This document shows, piece after piece, positions 9,442 to 19,297 of a DNA stretch of 64,000 nt (position 1 is its first letter; every line of letters starts with the position of its first letter). The notes below the pieces were generated by a model. The model did not search any database. It was not told where the DNA came from and saw nothing but the letters and a program-made list of their open reading frames with translations. The stretch covers positions 26,426 through 90,425 of the forward strand of contig JAIBEL010000016.1 of NCBI GenBank assembly GCA_019459285.1, written 5' to 3'. This DNA comes from Rhizobium sp. (GTDB taxonomy: Bacteria; Pseudomonadota; Gammaproteobacteria; Burkholderiales; Thiobacillaceae). The position numbers and the translations under genes are program-made.

Positions 9442-10653
9442 GTGCTCAAGAAAATCAAGGCCCGAGACCTGCAACTGGGCATGCATCTGCATGGGCTGTG
9501 CGGCTCATGGATGGAACACCCATTCTGGCGCAGCAAGTTCACCCTGACGGAGACCGAGGACATCCGCCGCATCTGCGATAGCGGCATCACCGAGGTCTGG
9601 ATCGATGTCGCCAAGGGTCTCGATATACCCAAAGCCAAGGAAGATCCCGAACCATCGGCTACCCAAGTGCTGATGAACGCCGAGATTGCACCCGGAATCG
9701 AGACGCTCAAACCGGCCTCGATGAGCGAGGAGCTCCAGCGTGCGGCCATGATCTGCGCCAAGGCCAAGAAGGCGGTTGTCTCCATGTTCCGGGAAGTTCG
9801 CATGGGTAAGGCCATCAGTGCCGAGGATGCCGGCGAACTGGTCGAAGAAATTTCCTCGTCCGTGATACGCAATCCAGGCGCACTGATCAGCCTGGCGCGA
9901 CTCAAGACCGTCGACGACTACACCTACATGCATTCCGTTGCGGTGTGCGCGCTGATGGTGTCGCTGGCACGTCAACTGGATCTCGATGAAACGAGCGTAC
10001 GTGAAGCCGGCATGGCCGGCCTGATGCACGATCTGGGCAAGGCCCTGATGCCGATGGAAGTACTCAACAAGCCGGGCAAGCTGACCGACGACGAATTCCG
10101 CATCATCAAGAGCCACCCGATCGAAGGACACCGCCTGCTGGTCGAAGGCAAAACCGCCAGCGACATCGTGCTCGATGTGTGTCTGCACCACCACGAGAAA
10201 ATCGACGGCAGCGGCTACCCCGACCGGCTCTCAAGCGAGGAGATCAGCCTCTTCGCCAAGATGGGCGCCGTGTGTGACGTCTATGACGCCATCACCTCCA
10301 ATCGCCCCTACAAGGCGGGCTGGGATCCGGCTGAATCCATCAGGAAAATGACCGAGTGGAGCAAGGGGCACTTCGACGAGCATGTCTTTCAGGCCTTCAT
10401 CAAGAGCATCGGCATCTATCCGGTCGGCTCGCTAGTCAGGCTCGCGTCAGGCCGACTGGCAGTCGTGATTGAGCAATCGGAAAAGTCGCTGCTGGCGCCG
10501 CGCGTCAAGGCATTCTTTTCGACCAAGTCGCAAATCCATATCGTGCCGGAGTTGATCGACCTGTCCCGACCCTCCACCACGGAAAAGATTGTCAGCCGTG
10601 AAGACGCTGCCAAGTGGGGCATCACGAATCTGGACGAACTCTGGGCAACCTGA
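9442..10653 (+). CDS. HD-GYP domain phosphodiesterase with N-terminal DUF3391
   Basis: 403 residues. Residues 1-130 look like the DUF3391 region often found in front of HD-GYP domains. The catalytic domain has His196-Asp197 (MHDLGK), HHHEKIDGSGYP ending in the GYP triad at 258-260, and CDVYDAITSNRPYK. All expected metal ligands are present, so hydrolysis of cyclic-di-GMP is likely. No membrane segment or receiver domain is visible, so it is cytoplasmic with an unknown input. Translation starts at GTG 9442, with no convincing Shine-Dalgarno. It is a single-gene unit converging on the phosphodiesterase/ppa operon. Confidence 0.88.
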   Translation: MLKKIKARDLQLGMHLHGLCGSWMEHPFWRSKFTLTETEDIRRICDSGITEVWIDVAKGLDIPKAKEDPEPSATQVLMNAEIAPGIETLKPASMSEELQRAAMICAKAKKAVVSMFREVRMGKAISAEDAGELVEEISSSVIRNPGALISLARLKTVDDYTYMHSVAVCALMVSLARQLDLDETSVREAGMAGLMHDLGKALMPMEVLNKPGKLTDDEFRIIKSHPIEGHRLLVEGKTASDIVLDVCLHHHEKIDGSGYPDRLSSEEISLFAKMGAVCDVYDAITSNRPYKAGWDPAESIRKMTEWSKGHFDEHVFQAFIKSIGIYPVGSLVRLASGRLAVVIEQSEKSLLAPRVKAFFSTKSQIHIVPELIDLSRPSTTEKIVSREDAAKWGITNLDELWAT

Positions 10654-10716
10654 TCAGGCCTGCGGCCAGCCGATACTCCCATCAGCAAGCTGGCAGCAAG
10701 GCCTCAGGCGGGCTGT

Positions 10717-11268
10717 CTAGACATGCGGCGTGACGGGCGGCAGCACTGAAGCGGGCGCGGCTTCGATCGTGACGATCTCGAACTGCATGGTGGCCAGGTC
10801 GGCCATGATGTAGGTAGGCGGCGCGCCGACGCCGCCGACGGTGCCCGGATTGATCAGCCAGGTATGCCCGCCCTTGACGGTGGCGACCTGCGCGATGCTC
10901 GATTTGTGGTCGTGCCCGCAACACACCAGGTCGTAGTCGCCGGTACAGGCGAGCGCCTGGGCGTAGTGCGGGTAGTGCACCAGGAACAGGTTGCGGTCGG
11001 CCAGGGTGAACGCGGCGTCCTGGCCGTGATAGCGCACCACGCTGTTGGGTTCGGCGGCGAGCCGCGTCATGTTGTAGAGGTCGCCGGTGTTGTTGCCGTG
11101 GATGACGTGCACCGGCAGTTCGTATTTCTGCAGCACGCGCAGCGTGGTCGGCGCGACCACGTCACCGCAGTGCAGCACCGCTTCCGCCCCGTGCGCCTTG
11201 GCGTGCTCGACCGCCGCGCCCAGCAGGCGCCGGTTGTCGTGCGAATCGGAGAGAATGCAGACCTTCAT
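10717..11268 (-). CDS. YfcE/MJ0936-type metallophosphoesterase
   Basis: 183 residues from ATG 11268. The calcineurin-like metal-binding motifs are all visible: ILSDSHDN (residues 5-12), VLHCGDVV, HGNNTG, LVHYPH and CCGHDHKS. Small stand-alone proteins of this type hydrolyse phosphodiesters or phosphomonoesters, with Mn or Fe at the site; the natural substrate is not known. The start overlaps the ppa stop (TGATG), so it is co-translated with inorganic pyrophosphatase. A longer reading frame upstream of the ATG lies inside ppa and is not coding. Confidence 0.85.
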   Translation of the reverse strand: MKVCILSDSHDNRRLLGAAVEHAKAHGAEAVLHCGDVVAPTTLRVLQKYELPVHVIHGNNTGDLYNMTRLAAEPNSVVRYHGQDAAFTLADRNLFLVHYPHYAQALACTGDYDLVCCGHDHKSSIAQVATVKGGHTWLINPGTVGGVGAPPTYIMADLATMQFEIVTIEAAPASVLPPVTPHV

Positions 11269-11816
11269 CAGAAAGCGGGTTTGTCCTTGGCGTTGCGATA
11301 GCGCTCCACGCCGGCGAGGATCTCGGCGCGGGCGTCGTCGATGCCGACCCAGCCTTCGACCTTGACCCATTTTCCGTCTTCGAGGTCCTTGTAGTGCTCG
11401 AAGAAGTGGGAAATCTGCTTCAGCAGCAGCGGCTGCAGGTCTTCGGGCTTGTTGACGCCCTTGTACAGGCCGCACAGCTTGTCGACCGGCACCGCCAGCA
11501 GCTTGGCGTCGACGCCGGCCTCGTCGGTCATCTTCAGCATGCCGATCGGGCGGCAGCGCACCACCACGCCGGTAATCAGCGGAATCGGGGTCACCACCAG
11601 CACGTCGACCGGGTCACCGTCTTCCGACAGCGTGTGCGGGATATAGCCGTAGTTGCACGGGTAGTGCATGGCGGTCGACATGAAGCGGTCGACGAACATC
11701 GCGCCGGACTCCTTGTCGACTTCATACTTGATGGGTTCGCCGTGGGCGGGAATTTCAATGATGACGTTGAAGTCGTCCGGCAGGTTGCGGCCAGAACTGA
11801 CGCGATCGAGGCTCAT
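11268..11816 (-). CDS. ppa: Inorganic pyrophosphatase (family I)
   Basis: Hydrolyses pyrophosphate to two phosphates, pulling biosynthetic reactions forward. 182 residues, the usual size for the bacterial hexameric enzyme. It shows [16 protein letters not shown] near the N-terminus, the central signature [10 protein letters not shown] with the Mg-binding aspartates, and [25 protein letters not shown] -10 box precedes it on the minus strand at 11855-11850, so it is probably the first gene of a two-gene operon with the metallophosphoesterase. Confidence 0.97.
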   Translation of the reverse strand: MSLDRVSSGRNLPDDFNVIIEIPAHGEPIKYEVDKESGAMFVDRFMSTAMHYPCNYGYIPHTLSEDGDPVDVLVVTPIPLITGVVVRCRPIGMLKMTDEAGVDAKLLAVPVDKLCGLYKGVNKPEDLQPLLLKQISHFFEHYKDLEDGKWVKVEGWVGIDDARAEILAGVERYRNAKDKPAF

Positions 11817-11849
11817 GGTATTCGGATGCTAAAAACGGGAAAGCCGAGC

Positions 11850-11855
11850 ATTATA
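11850..11855 (-). promoter_or_regulatory. Putative -10 box for ppa
   Basis: A perfect TATAAT reads on the minus strand 34 bases before the ppa ATG. No good -35 hexamer stands at 16-18 bases, so only the -10 is proposed. Confidence 0.45.
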
Positions 11856-11944
11856 CCCGCCCTCGCCGGTCTCACCTTACATACATAGGATTAGCCGCAT
11901 GACGCTTAATTGCTCATATTGGCCCGCAAACTTCGTGGATTTTT

Positions 11945-13336
11945 CTAGGGTGCCTGACATGCCAGCGGACTACGTGTACAAACCATTTCAACCGTTGCCT
12001 GTGCATAGCTTAGGCCTTGCGCAAGCGAACGCCTCAACCAGACGACTGCATCACGCGTTTCCTCCAAGGAGTCCGCATTGTCGGCAAGGGTACTTCCATA
12101 CAACCACTGTGCTAGCGCTTCGCCCTGTTCAGCCGCTGCGTGGAGGTGTTGCATTGCAAGCAAATCATTTTGAGATAAACCGTTGCCTGAAAGGTAGGCG
12201 ATACCGAGTTGGTAATTCGCCCAGGCATCGCCTTGCAGGGCTGCTTTCTCAAGCCAGTAGGCCGCTCGCGCAGAATCCTGCCGCACCCTATCTCCTGTTT
12301 GGTAGCGGTAGGCCAATAGCTTTTGTGTATCGAGATGCCCTCGTTCAGCTACTCGCTCATACAATTCAAGTGAACGCGCTGCATTCTGGGTCACCCCGAT
12401 TCCACCCGCATAGCGTATAGCCAACTCAAGCATGGCATCAAACTGACCTTGCTCCGCAGCCCGCGTCAGCCAGCGGCTGGCCTGCGTTTCATTTTTTTCC
12501 ACGCCGATCCCCGTATAGAGCATGCGTGCCAACCGGTACTGCGCATCTGCACTCGATAATTGCGCAGCACGCTCGATCCATACCGCAGCCTGTTTATCAT
12601 CCCGTGCCACACCCTGCCCTTGCAGATAAATCATCCCCAACGCCAGCGCGGCCCCGACATGCGCCTGGTTGGCAGCACGTTCCAACCAAGGTATTGCGAT
12701 AGACACGTCACGCGGCACACCGTCACCACGCAAATAAAACTGGGCAAGATCAAACTGCGCACTATCAAGGCCTTTTTCCGCTGCCTGCCTGCACACCTGC
12801 CGCGCATGCTCGGCATTTCTCGCCACGCCACGCCCCGTAAGCAAGTGGAAGCCCTGCCGATACAGTGCTTCGGGACTACCGCTCGCCGCTGCGCGTTCGA
12901 TCCAGTGATAAGCGGCGGCATCGTCCTGAAGCACACCCTGTCCGCCAGCCAGCATCAATGACAGAGCGTACTGCGCGCCGGGATGACCCTGTTCCGCTGC
13001 GCGCAGGTACCAGTCATATGCCCGTTTAAGATCGCGTGGCAGAACGTCGCCACCATTCTGGTAATACCGCCCCAGCCGGTATTGGGCACGTGATTCACCT
13101 GCTTCAGCACCACGTTGATACCAACGCAGCGCTTCCTGCTGGTCAGCCTTGACGCCCCGTCCCAACTCGTAATTCCAGCCAATGTCATAAAGTAAAAAAC
13201 TTGCGCCTTGTTCGGCTGCTTGACGAAATTGCAGCATCTCCTTCTGCGCGGCGGCATGTATCGGTGCAACGTCGGCCAACACGGATAGGGGTGCCAGAAA
13301 AACAGCCCAACTGGCTGCGATGCACACGTGTTTCAC
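11945..13336 (-). CDS. Exported Sel1-like repeat protein (463 aa)
   Basis: A signal peptide (MKHVCIAASWAVFLAPLSV, cleavage near LAD) is followed by about eleven tandem Sel1-type TPR-like repeats of roughly 36 residues filling the whole protein. Typical units read AQYRLGRYYQNGG, GAQYALSLMLAGGQGV and AWANYQLGIAYLSGNG. Sel1 proteins are alpha-solenoid scaffolds for protein-protein contacts; no enzymatic domain is visible. The start overlaps the stop of the larger Sel1 gene upstream by four bases, so the pair is one operon. GC content is lower (roughly 50-60% in lines I counted) than in mfd next door. The partner is unknown. Confidence 0.85.
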   Translation of the reverse strand: MKHVCIAASWAVFLAPLSVLADVAPIHAAAQKEMLQFRQAAEQGASFLLYDIGWNYELGRGVKADQQEALRWYQRGAEAGESRAQYRLGRYYQNGGDVLPRDLKRAYDWYLRAAEQGHPGAQYALSLMLAGGQGVLQDDAAAYHWIERAAASGSPEALYRQGFHLLTGRGVARNAEHARQVCRQAAEKGLDSAQFDLAQFYLRGDGVPRDVSIAIPWLERAANQAHVGAALALGMIYLQGQGVARDDKQAAVWIERAAQLSSADAQYRLARMLYTGIGVEKNETQASRWLTRAAEQGQFDAMLELAIRYAGGIGVTQNAARSLELYERVAERGHLDTQKLLAYRYQTGDRVRQDSARAAYWLEKAALQGDAWANYQLGIAYLSGNGLSQNDLLAMQHLHAAAEQGEALAQWLYGSTLADNADSLEETRDAVVWLRRSLAQGLSYAQATVEMVCTRSPLACQAP

Positions 13337-15588
13337 GGTTTATCCTTCGGAGTTGCAGACAGCGCGCGCGCCTCCCAATAAGCGACACGCTTGGGATCGG
13401 CCTTCTGATCCAACTCACCGTTGCGATACACGTTTACCAGCCGTTCGATCGCCTGGCGATTGTTCGCCGCGGCCGCCTTCATCAGCCAGCCCAGCGCTTT
13501 TTTGGCATCGCGCTTCCCGACTTCACCCTCCTCATGCATCCGCGCCAGGGAGAGCATCGCATTGCTGTTGCCGCCGCGGGCCGCCTTTTCAAACCAGCTT
13601 TTCGCGCCGGCCAAATCGGACTTGCCCAGATAGCCCCGGTAAAGCGTATAGCCCACATTGTTCATCGAGTCAGCATCCCCCTGCTCTGCGGCTCTGACAA
13701 ACCAGTGGTATGCGTTGGGCAGGCTTTGCGGCAAACCCAGATTGCCTTGCAAATAAGCGGTCCCGAGAAGTTTTTGCGCTTCCAGATTGCCATTCTTGGC
13801 CTCCGCGCGCACCCTCGGCCATTCGTATTGCCCTTGTGCGCTCATCCATCGGTACGCGGGATTCTCCTGTTGCGCCGCCAGCTGCTTTGCCAACGCGTTA
13901 CCACTCCGGGTGGCACGCTCACGATACTGGCGCGCTTTTTCAGGGTCATGGAGCATGCCGCGCCCCGTTTCGTAAATACGGGCAAGGTTGAGATCGCCTG
14001 CGGCGTCGCCGCGTTCGGCGGCGCGTTCATACCAGGGAATCGCTTGCCAGACATCCACCGGCACACCCCAGCCTTGCATGTAGGCATTTCCCAGGCTCAC
14101 CTCGGCGGCGCCATTGCCCTGTGCAGCGGCTTTTCTCCACCAGCTCAGCGCTTCGCCATAGTTCAGAAGGCGTGCCCCGAACTGAGGAAACTGGCCGCTG
14201 TATACGTTGCCCAAATAATATTGATACTGCGAGTGTCCCGCTTCGGCGAGCCGTTTCATCCAAGTCAGTGTCTCGTCTCGGCTGGCACCATCCGGATGCA
14301 CCAACAATTGGGCGGCCAGATTCTTCATCGAAAGCTCATCACCCTGTTCTGCCGCCTTGCGGGACCAGACTATCCCCAATGTTTCATCCTGCGGCAGCGT
14401 CACTCCCTGAAAATAGCGCCAGGCCAGGCTTGATTGCGCCTCGACATAGCCCTTTTCTGCCGCCAGCCGATACCAATCCACTGCAGTCTTGTCATCCGCC
14501 GCCACACCGTCCCCATAGGCATAGGCCATGCCCAGAGCGAATTCCGCCGGTGTATAGCCCAGACGCGCCGCACGCTCCAGCCACTGCACACGTTTCTCTG
14601 CGGCAAGTCCCTGCCAGGCCAATTGATATTGTGCGAGGGGATGATCGAGTTCCGCGGCACGTTCCAGCCAGCGCAGCCCGGCTGTACGTTCGGGATTGCC
14701 AAAGCGTCCATCGATCAAGCCATTGCCCAACTCGTAAGCGGCATCGGCATACCCTGCTTGTGCGGCTTTTTCAAGAAACGCCCGGAGCGGCGCGGTATCG
14801 GTTGCTGCGCCTCGCCCTTCGGCAACCATCGAAGCGAGCTTTTGCTCGGCCGGCAGATAGCCGGCCTTCGCGAGTTCACGATACAGTTGGAGCGCATGCC
14901 CGTCGTCATGCTCCACTCCCTGACCTTCGCTAAACATAGTAGCCAACGCAAATTTCGCATCGGGCCGGCCCTGGACCGCTGCAAGTTGCAACCAATGCGC
15001 CGCTTCGCGTGCATCCTGGTGTACTTCAATACCATCACGCAACATGAGTCCGAGCACTTCGCGCGCCTGTGCCCAGCCTTTCTCGGCCGCACGTTTCAGC
15101 CAATAAACACTTTTTGTTCGATCAGCAGCACCGGCCCAACCGTTCCAGTACGCCTCAGCCAAGACATATGCAGCCTCTGCCTTGCCACTTCGCTCGGCAC
15201 GTTCGATCCAGTTCACCCCTTGCGGCACATCAATGGTCGTCTCGAACCAACCATAAAGCAGTATTCGCCCCCAATCCAACTCGGCTTGCGAATACCCACC
15301 GTCTGCAGAGTGCTTGAGCATCGACAAGGCTTTCTGCCTGTTGTTGGGCTCCTCATCCAAAAGCCGCTGCGCTACAACCCATTGCGCAAACGAATCGCCC
15401 ATGGATGCACGCTGCAACCATTGTTCAGTCTCACCGGGGGGTGCGGGTGCGGGAAGCGCGCTTTCGACACTTGCATCCAAACCAGGTATGGCGTCCATCA
15501 ATCTCGCCGCTGCTGGCAACGCAAAAATCATCAAGCCTGCCGCCACCAACTGGCACAATCCCTTTACCATGGAATCGAAACATTTCAT
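13333..15588 (-). CDS. Exported Sel1-like repeat protein (751 aa)
   Basis: First gene of the Sel1 pair. A hydrophobic N-terminal signal (ends near PAAARL; start at residue 1 or Met7) leads into a protein made almost entirely of Sel1 repeats, some sixteen or more. Examples are AKFALATMFSEGQGVEHDD, AEFALGMAYAYGDGVAADD and AEVSLGNAYMQGWGVPVD. The repeats are interrupted near residue 600 by a less regular stretch (NPAYRWMSAQGQYEWPRVR). It probably forms a long superhelical scaffold in the periplasm. No catalytic motif is visible. Its divergent neighbour is mfd, separated by 308 lower-GC bases. Confidence 0.85.
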   Translation of the reverse strand: MKCFDSMVKGLCQLVAAGLMIFALPAAARLMDAIPGLDASVESALPAPAPPGETEQWLQRASMGDSFAQWVVAQRLLDEEPNNRQKALSMLKHSADGGYSQAELDWGRILLYGWFETTIDVPQGVNWIERAERSGKAEAAYVLAEAYWNGWAGAADRTKSVYWLKRAAEKGWAQAREVLGLMLRDGIEVHQDAREAAHWLQLAAVQGRPDAKFALATMFSEGQGVEHDDGHALQLYRELAKAGYLPAEQKLASMVAEGRGAATDTAPLRAFLEKAAQAGYADAAYELGNGLIDGRFGNPERTAGLRWLERAAELDHPLAQYQLAWQGLAAEKRVQWLERAARLGYTPAEFALGMAYAYGDGVAADDKTAVDWYRLAAEKGYVEAQSSLAWRYFQGVTLPQDETLGIVWSRKAAEQGDELSMKNLAAQLLVHPDGASRDETLTWMKRLAEAGHSQYQYYLGNVYSGQFPQFGARLLNYGEALSWWRKAAAQGNGAAEVSLGNAYMQGWGVPVDVWQAIPWYERAAERGDAAGDLNLARIYETGRGMLHDPEKARQYRERATRSGNALAKQLAAQQENPAYRWMSAQGQYEWPRVRAEAKNGNLEAQKLLGTAYLQGNLGLPQSLPNAYHWFVRAAEQGDADSMNNVGYTLYRGYLGKSDLAGAKSWFEKAARGGNSNAMLSLARMHEEGEVGKRDAKKALGWLMKAAAANNRQAIERLVNVYRNGELDQKADPKRVAYWEARALSATPKDKP

Positions 15589-15896
15589 ACGCTAGTCCCC
15601 CGGCTGCGTTGGTATTGAAGCAAAGCTGGCAATCTGTCGAGAGGTATGCCGACCATCGAGCAGTCTTATTCGCCGATTGTGCCGAGTTAGGCCGAATAGC
15701 CAATCGCAAGCACGAAATTCCGTTGTTGTAATGGCACGGACATTCACTTATCTGTCGAACACCGATGCCAAAATCATGCACGATGTTTTGTGAATGACCG
15801 GTGCTCCACTCTTCTCCCTATGGGGTCACAGCCGTCATCGCGCATTCCTTTGCGCGCATCCTCTAGCCATTTCCGGGATAATTCTAAACTTTTTCC
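15589..15896. other. 308-base gene-free spacer between Sel1 operon and mfd
   Basis: No supported gene. It must hold the divergent promoters for the Sel1 pair and mfd. A GATAAT hexamer close to the mfd start is a possible -10. An imperfect inverted repeat (15667-15674 with 15690-15698) lies about 80 bases before the Sel1 start. GC is near 50% in the line counted, well below mfd. Confidence 0.5.
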
Positions 15897-18800
15897 ATGG
15901 CGTTTCTGTTTTCCCCTTCCGCACTTTCGTCTCGCACCCAGTCCGGCTTGGCTGGCGCGGCCGATGCGCTCTATCTCGCCGAGTTGGCGCGCCGCGCCGC
16001 GCCGCTGGCCGTGGTGTGCGCCAACGCGTGGGACGCCAACCGCCTGGCCGAAGAGTTGCGCTGGTTCGACCCCGAGCTGCGGGTATGTGCCTTCCCCGAC
16101 TGGGAAACCCTGCCCTACGACACGTTCTCGCCGCACCCGGACCTGATTTCTGAGCGGCTGGCGACGCTGTACCAGATTTCGCGCGGTGAATTCGACGTCG
16201 CCGTGGTCGCGCTCTCGACCGCGCTGTACCGGCTGGCGCCGCCGGCCTTTCTTGCCGCCCACACTTTTTTTCTGAAACAGAAAGACATCCTTGACGAACC
16301 GGCCTTCCGCGCGCAGATGGCACTGGGCGGCTATACCCATGTGAACCAGGTATTCGCGCCGGGCGAATTCTCGATCCGCGGCGGCCTGATCGACCTCTTC
16401 CCCATGGGCAGCGCCCTGCCCTACCGCATCGACCTGTTCGACAACGAGATCGAAACGCTACGCGCGTTCGACGTCGACACCCAGCGCAGCATCTATCCGG
16501 TTAACGAAGTGCGCCTGCTGCCCGCGCGCGAGTTTCCGCTCGACGAGACCGGCATCACCCGCTTCCGCCAGAATTTCCGCGAGCGCTTCGAGGGTGACCC
16601 GTCCAAGTCCAAGCTGTACAAGGACGTCAGCAACGGCCTCGCGCCGGCCGGGATCGAGTACTACCTGCCGCTGTTTTTCGACGAGACGGCAACACTGTTC
16701 GATTATCTGCCCAAGCACACCCGCTTCGTCAGCCACGGCGCGCTCGACCCGGCCGGTCAGGCATTCTGGGCCGATGCGCAGGGCCGCTTCCGTCTGTTGT
16801 CGGGCGACAAGGATCGCCCGCTGCTGCCACCCGCCGAACTGTTCCTGCCGACCGATGCGTTCTTCAGCCTGGCCAAGGCCTACACGCGACTCGACGTGGA
16901 ACAGGCCGGAGAGGGACTGGCCCACCCGGTTCCGCCCATTTCGGTCGATCGCCGCGAAGTGCATCCGGTTGCCAAGTTGCAGGGATTCATCGATGGATTC
17001 AAGGGTACGACCCTGATCGTCGCGCCTTCGGCCGGACGTCGCGAGACCCTGCACGAATACCTTGCCGAGCACGGGCTCGACGCCACGCTGTGCGCGGGTT
17101 GGGCCGACTGCCAACAACCCGCCGGCCGCATCCTGCTGACCTACGGCCCGCTGGCCGAGGGCTTTGTCACGGCGGACGGCTCGCTCGCCGTCATCACCGA
17201 AACCGAGCTCTACGCCATCCCGCCGAAAACCCGGCGCGCGCGCGAGGCCCGCGCGACACAGATCGACAACCTGCTGCGCGACCTCTCGGAACTCAAGCCC
17301 GGCGATCCTGTAGTGCACGCGCAATATGGCGTCGGCCAGTACCTCGGCCTGATCAACATGGACCTCGGCGACGGCGACACCGAGTTCCTGCAGCTCGAAT
17401 ACGCCAAGGGCGACAAGCTCTACGTGCCGGTCGCCAACCTGCACCTGATCTCGCGCTACAGTGGCGCCGGCGAAGGCGCTGCGCCGCTGCACAAGCTGGG
17501 AACCGACCAGTGGGAAAAAGCGCGCCGCCGTGCCATGCAGGCTGCGCGCGACACCGCTGCCGAGTTGCTGAACCTCTATGCGCTGCGCGCCGCCCGCGAA
17601 GGCCACGCGTTCAAGTTTTCGCCGCACGACTACGAGGCTTTTGTCGAGGGCTTCGGCTACGAAGAGACGCCCGACCAGGCCGCGGCGATCGCCGCCGTCA
17701 TGGCCGACATGCAGGCCGGCAAGCCGATGGACCGGCTGGTGTGCGGCGACGTCGGCTTTGGCAAGACCGAGGTCGCGCTGCGCGCCGCCTTCATGGCGGT
17801 GATGGGCGGCTACCAAGTGGCGGTGCTGGTCCCGACAACCCTGCTCGCCGAGCAGCACTTCAACAATTTCTCCGACCGGTTTTCCGCCTGGCCCGTGAAG
17901 CTTGCCGAGTTGTCGCGCTTTCGCAGCCCCAAGGAGCAAGCTGAGGCGCTGCAGGCGCTCGCCGACGGTAAACTCGACATCGTCATCGGCACCCACCGGC
18001 TGATCCAGAAGGACGTGAAATTCGCCCGGCTGGGGTTGGTGATCATGGACGAGGAGCACCGCTTCGGCGTGCGGCAAAAAGAACAATTGAAGGCGCTGCG
18101 CGCCGAGGTGGATGTCCTTACTCTGACCGCCACGCCGATCCCGCGCACGCTGGCAATGTCGCTCGAAGGCATCCGCGACTTCTCGGTAATCGCTACCGCG
18201 CCGCAGAAGCGGCTGGCGATCAAGACCTTCGTCCACTCGTTTTCCGCCGGCCTGATCCGCGAGGCGGTGCTGCGCGAACTGAAACGCGGCGGCCAGGTGT
18301 ATTTCCTGCACAACGAGGTCAGCACCATCGAAGCCATGCGCGAGCGGCTGGAAAAGCTGCTGCCGGAAGCGCGCATCCGTGTCGGCCACGGGCAGATGGG
18401 CGAGCGCGAACTGGAACAGGTGATCCGCGATTTCTACCAGCAGCGCTACGACATCCTGCTGTGCACCACCATCATCGAGACCGGCATCGACATCCCGACC
18501 GCCAACACCATCCTGATCAACCGCGCCGACAAATTCGGACTCGCCCAATTGCATCAACTCAGGGGCCGTGTCGGCCGCTCCCATCACCAGGCCTTCGCCT
18601 ATCTGCTGGTGGAGGAAGACCGCACCCTCACGCCACAGGCGAAGAAACGCCTCGAAGCCATTCAATTGATGGAAGAACTCGGCTCCGGTTTCCACCTCGC
18701 CATGCAGGATCTGGAAATCCGCGGTGCCGGCGAGGTGCTGGGCGAGAAGCAGAGCGGCGAAATCCTTGAGGTCGGTTTCTCGCTCTACAACGACATGCTG

Positions 18801-19289
18801 GCCGGTGCGGTGGCCAGCCTGAAAGCGGGCCAGGAGCCCGACATGAACCAGCCGCTCGGCGTGGTGTCGGAAATCAACCTGCACATGCCCGCGCTGCTGC
18901 CGGTGGACTATTGCCCTGACGTCCACGAGCGGCTGGTGCTGTATAAGCGGCTGGCCAGCGTGCACGACGCGGAGGAGCTCACCCAGTTGCAGGAAGAACT
19001 GGTCGACCGCTTCGGCAATCTGCCCGACCCCGCCCGCGCGCTGCTCGACACCCACCGCCTGCGGCTGGCCGCCAAGCCGCTCGGCATCATGAAGGTGGAC
19101 GCCAACGCGGACAGCATCCTGTTGCAGTTCGTGCCGCAGCCGCCGATCGACCCGGGCCGCATTATCCAGCTCATCCAGAGCCGGCGCGACATCAAGCTGG
19201 CGGGCGAGAATCGCCTGCGCTGGGCCGCCAATTCGCCCGCTGAAGCGCGCGCCGCCAACGTCATCACCCTGTTCAATTTATTGAAATAG
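15897..19289 (+). CDS. mfd: Transcription-repair coupling factor
   Basis: ATP-dependent translocase that removes RNA polymerase stalled at DNA lesions and recruits UvrA. The 1130-residue length is normal. The N-terminal UvrB-like part carries PDWETLPYDTFSPH and FSIRGGLIDLFP. The RNA-polymerase-interacting domain starts near LKPGDPVVHAQYGVGQYLGL. The helicase motor has Walker A GDVGFGKTE (about 617-625), MDEEHRFGV (about 716), and motif VI around QLRGRVGRSHHQAF. The C-terminal domain (about 1000-1130) covers the UvrA-binding surface. It is followed after 8 bases by serB, a probable co-transcript. Confidence 0.98.
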   Translation: MAFLFSPSALSSRTQSGLAGAADALYLAELARRAAPLAVVCANAWDANRLAEELRWFDPELRVCAFPDWETLPYDTFSPHPDLISERLATLYQISRGEFDVAVVALSTALYRLAPPAFLAAHTFFLKQKDILDEPAFRAQMALGGYTHVNQVFAPGEFSIRGGLIDLFPMGSALPYRIDLFDNEIETLRAFDVDTQRSIYPVNEVRLLPAREFPLDETGITRFRQNFRERFEGDPSKSKLYKDVSNGLAPAGIEYYLPLFFDETATLFDYLPKHTRFVSHGALDPAGQAFWADAQGRFRLLSGDKDRPLLPPAELFLPTDAFFSLAKAYTRLDVEQAGEGLAHPVPPISVDRREVHPVAKLQGFIDGFKGTTLIVAPSAGRRETLHEYLAEHGLDATLCAGWADCQQPAGRILLTYGPLAEGFVTADGSLAVITETELYAIPPKTRRAREARATQIDNLLRDLSELKPGDPVVHAQYGVGQYLGLINMDLGDGDTEFLQLEYAKGDKLYVPVANLHLISRYSGAGEGAAPLHKLGTDQWEKARRRAMQAARDTAAELLNLYALRAAREGHAFKFSPHDYEAFVEGFGYEETPDQAAAIAAVMADMQAGKPMDRLVCGDVGFGKTEVALRAAFMAVMGGYQVAVLVPTTLLAEQHFNNFSDRFSAWPVKLAELSRFRSPKEQAEALQALADGKLDIVIGTHRLIQKDVKFARLGLVIMDEEHRFGVRQKEQLKALRAEVDVLTLTATPIPRTLAMSLEGIRDFSVIATAPQKRLAIKTFVHSFSAGLIREAVLRELKRGGQVYFLHNEVSTIEAMRERLEKLLPEARIRVGHGQMGERELEQVIRDFYQQRYDILLCTTIIETGIDIPTANTILINRADKFGLAQLHQLRGRVGRSHHQAFAYLLVEEDRTLTPQAKKRLEAIQLMEELGSGFHLAMQDLEIRGAGEVLGEKQSGEILEVGFSLYNDMLAGAVASLKAGQEPDMNQPLGVVSEINLHMPALLPVDYCPDVHERLVLYKRLASVHDAEELTQLQEELVDRFGNLPDPARALLDTHRLRLAAKPLGIMKVDANADSILLQFVPQPPIDPGRIIQLIQSRRDIKLAGENRLRWAANSPAEARAANVITLFNLLK

Positions 19290-19297
19290 CACACGGC

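Noticed and set aside
16458..19055. 865-codon open frame antisense to mfd
   Set aside because: It is a GC-rich shadow of mfd with His/Gln/Arg/Asp-rich low-complexity translation. mfd has all its motifs on the other strand.
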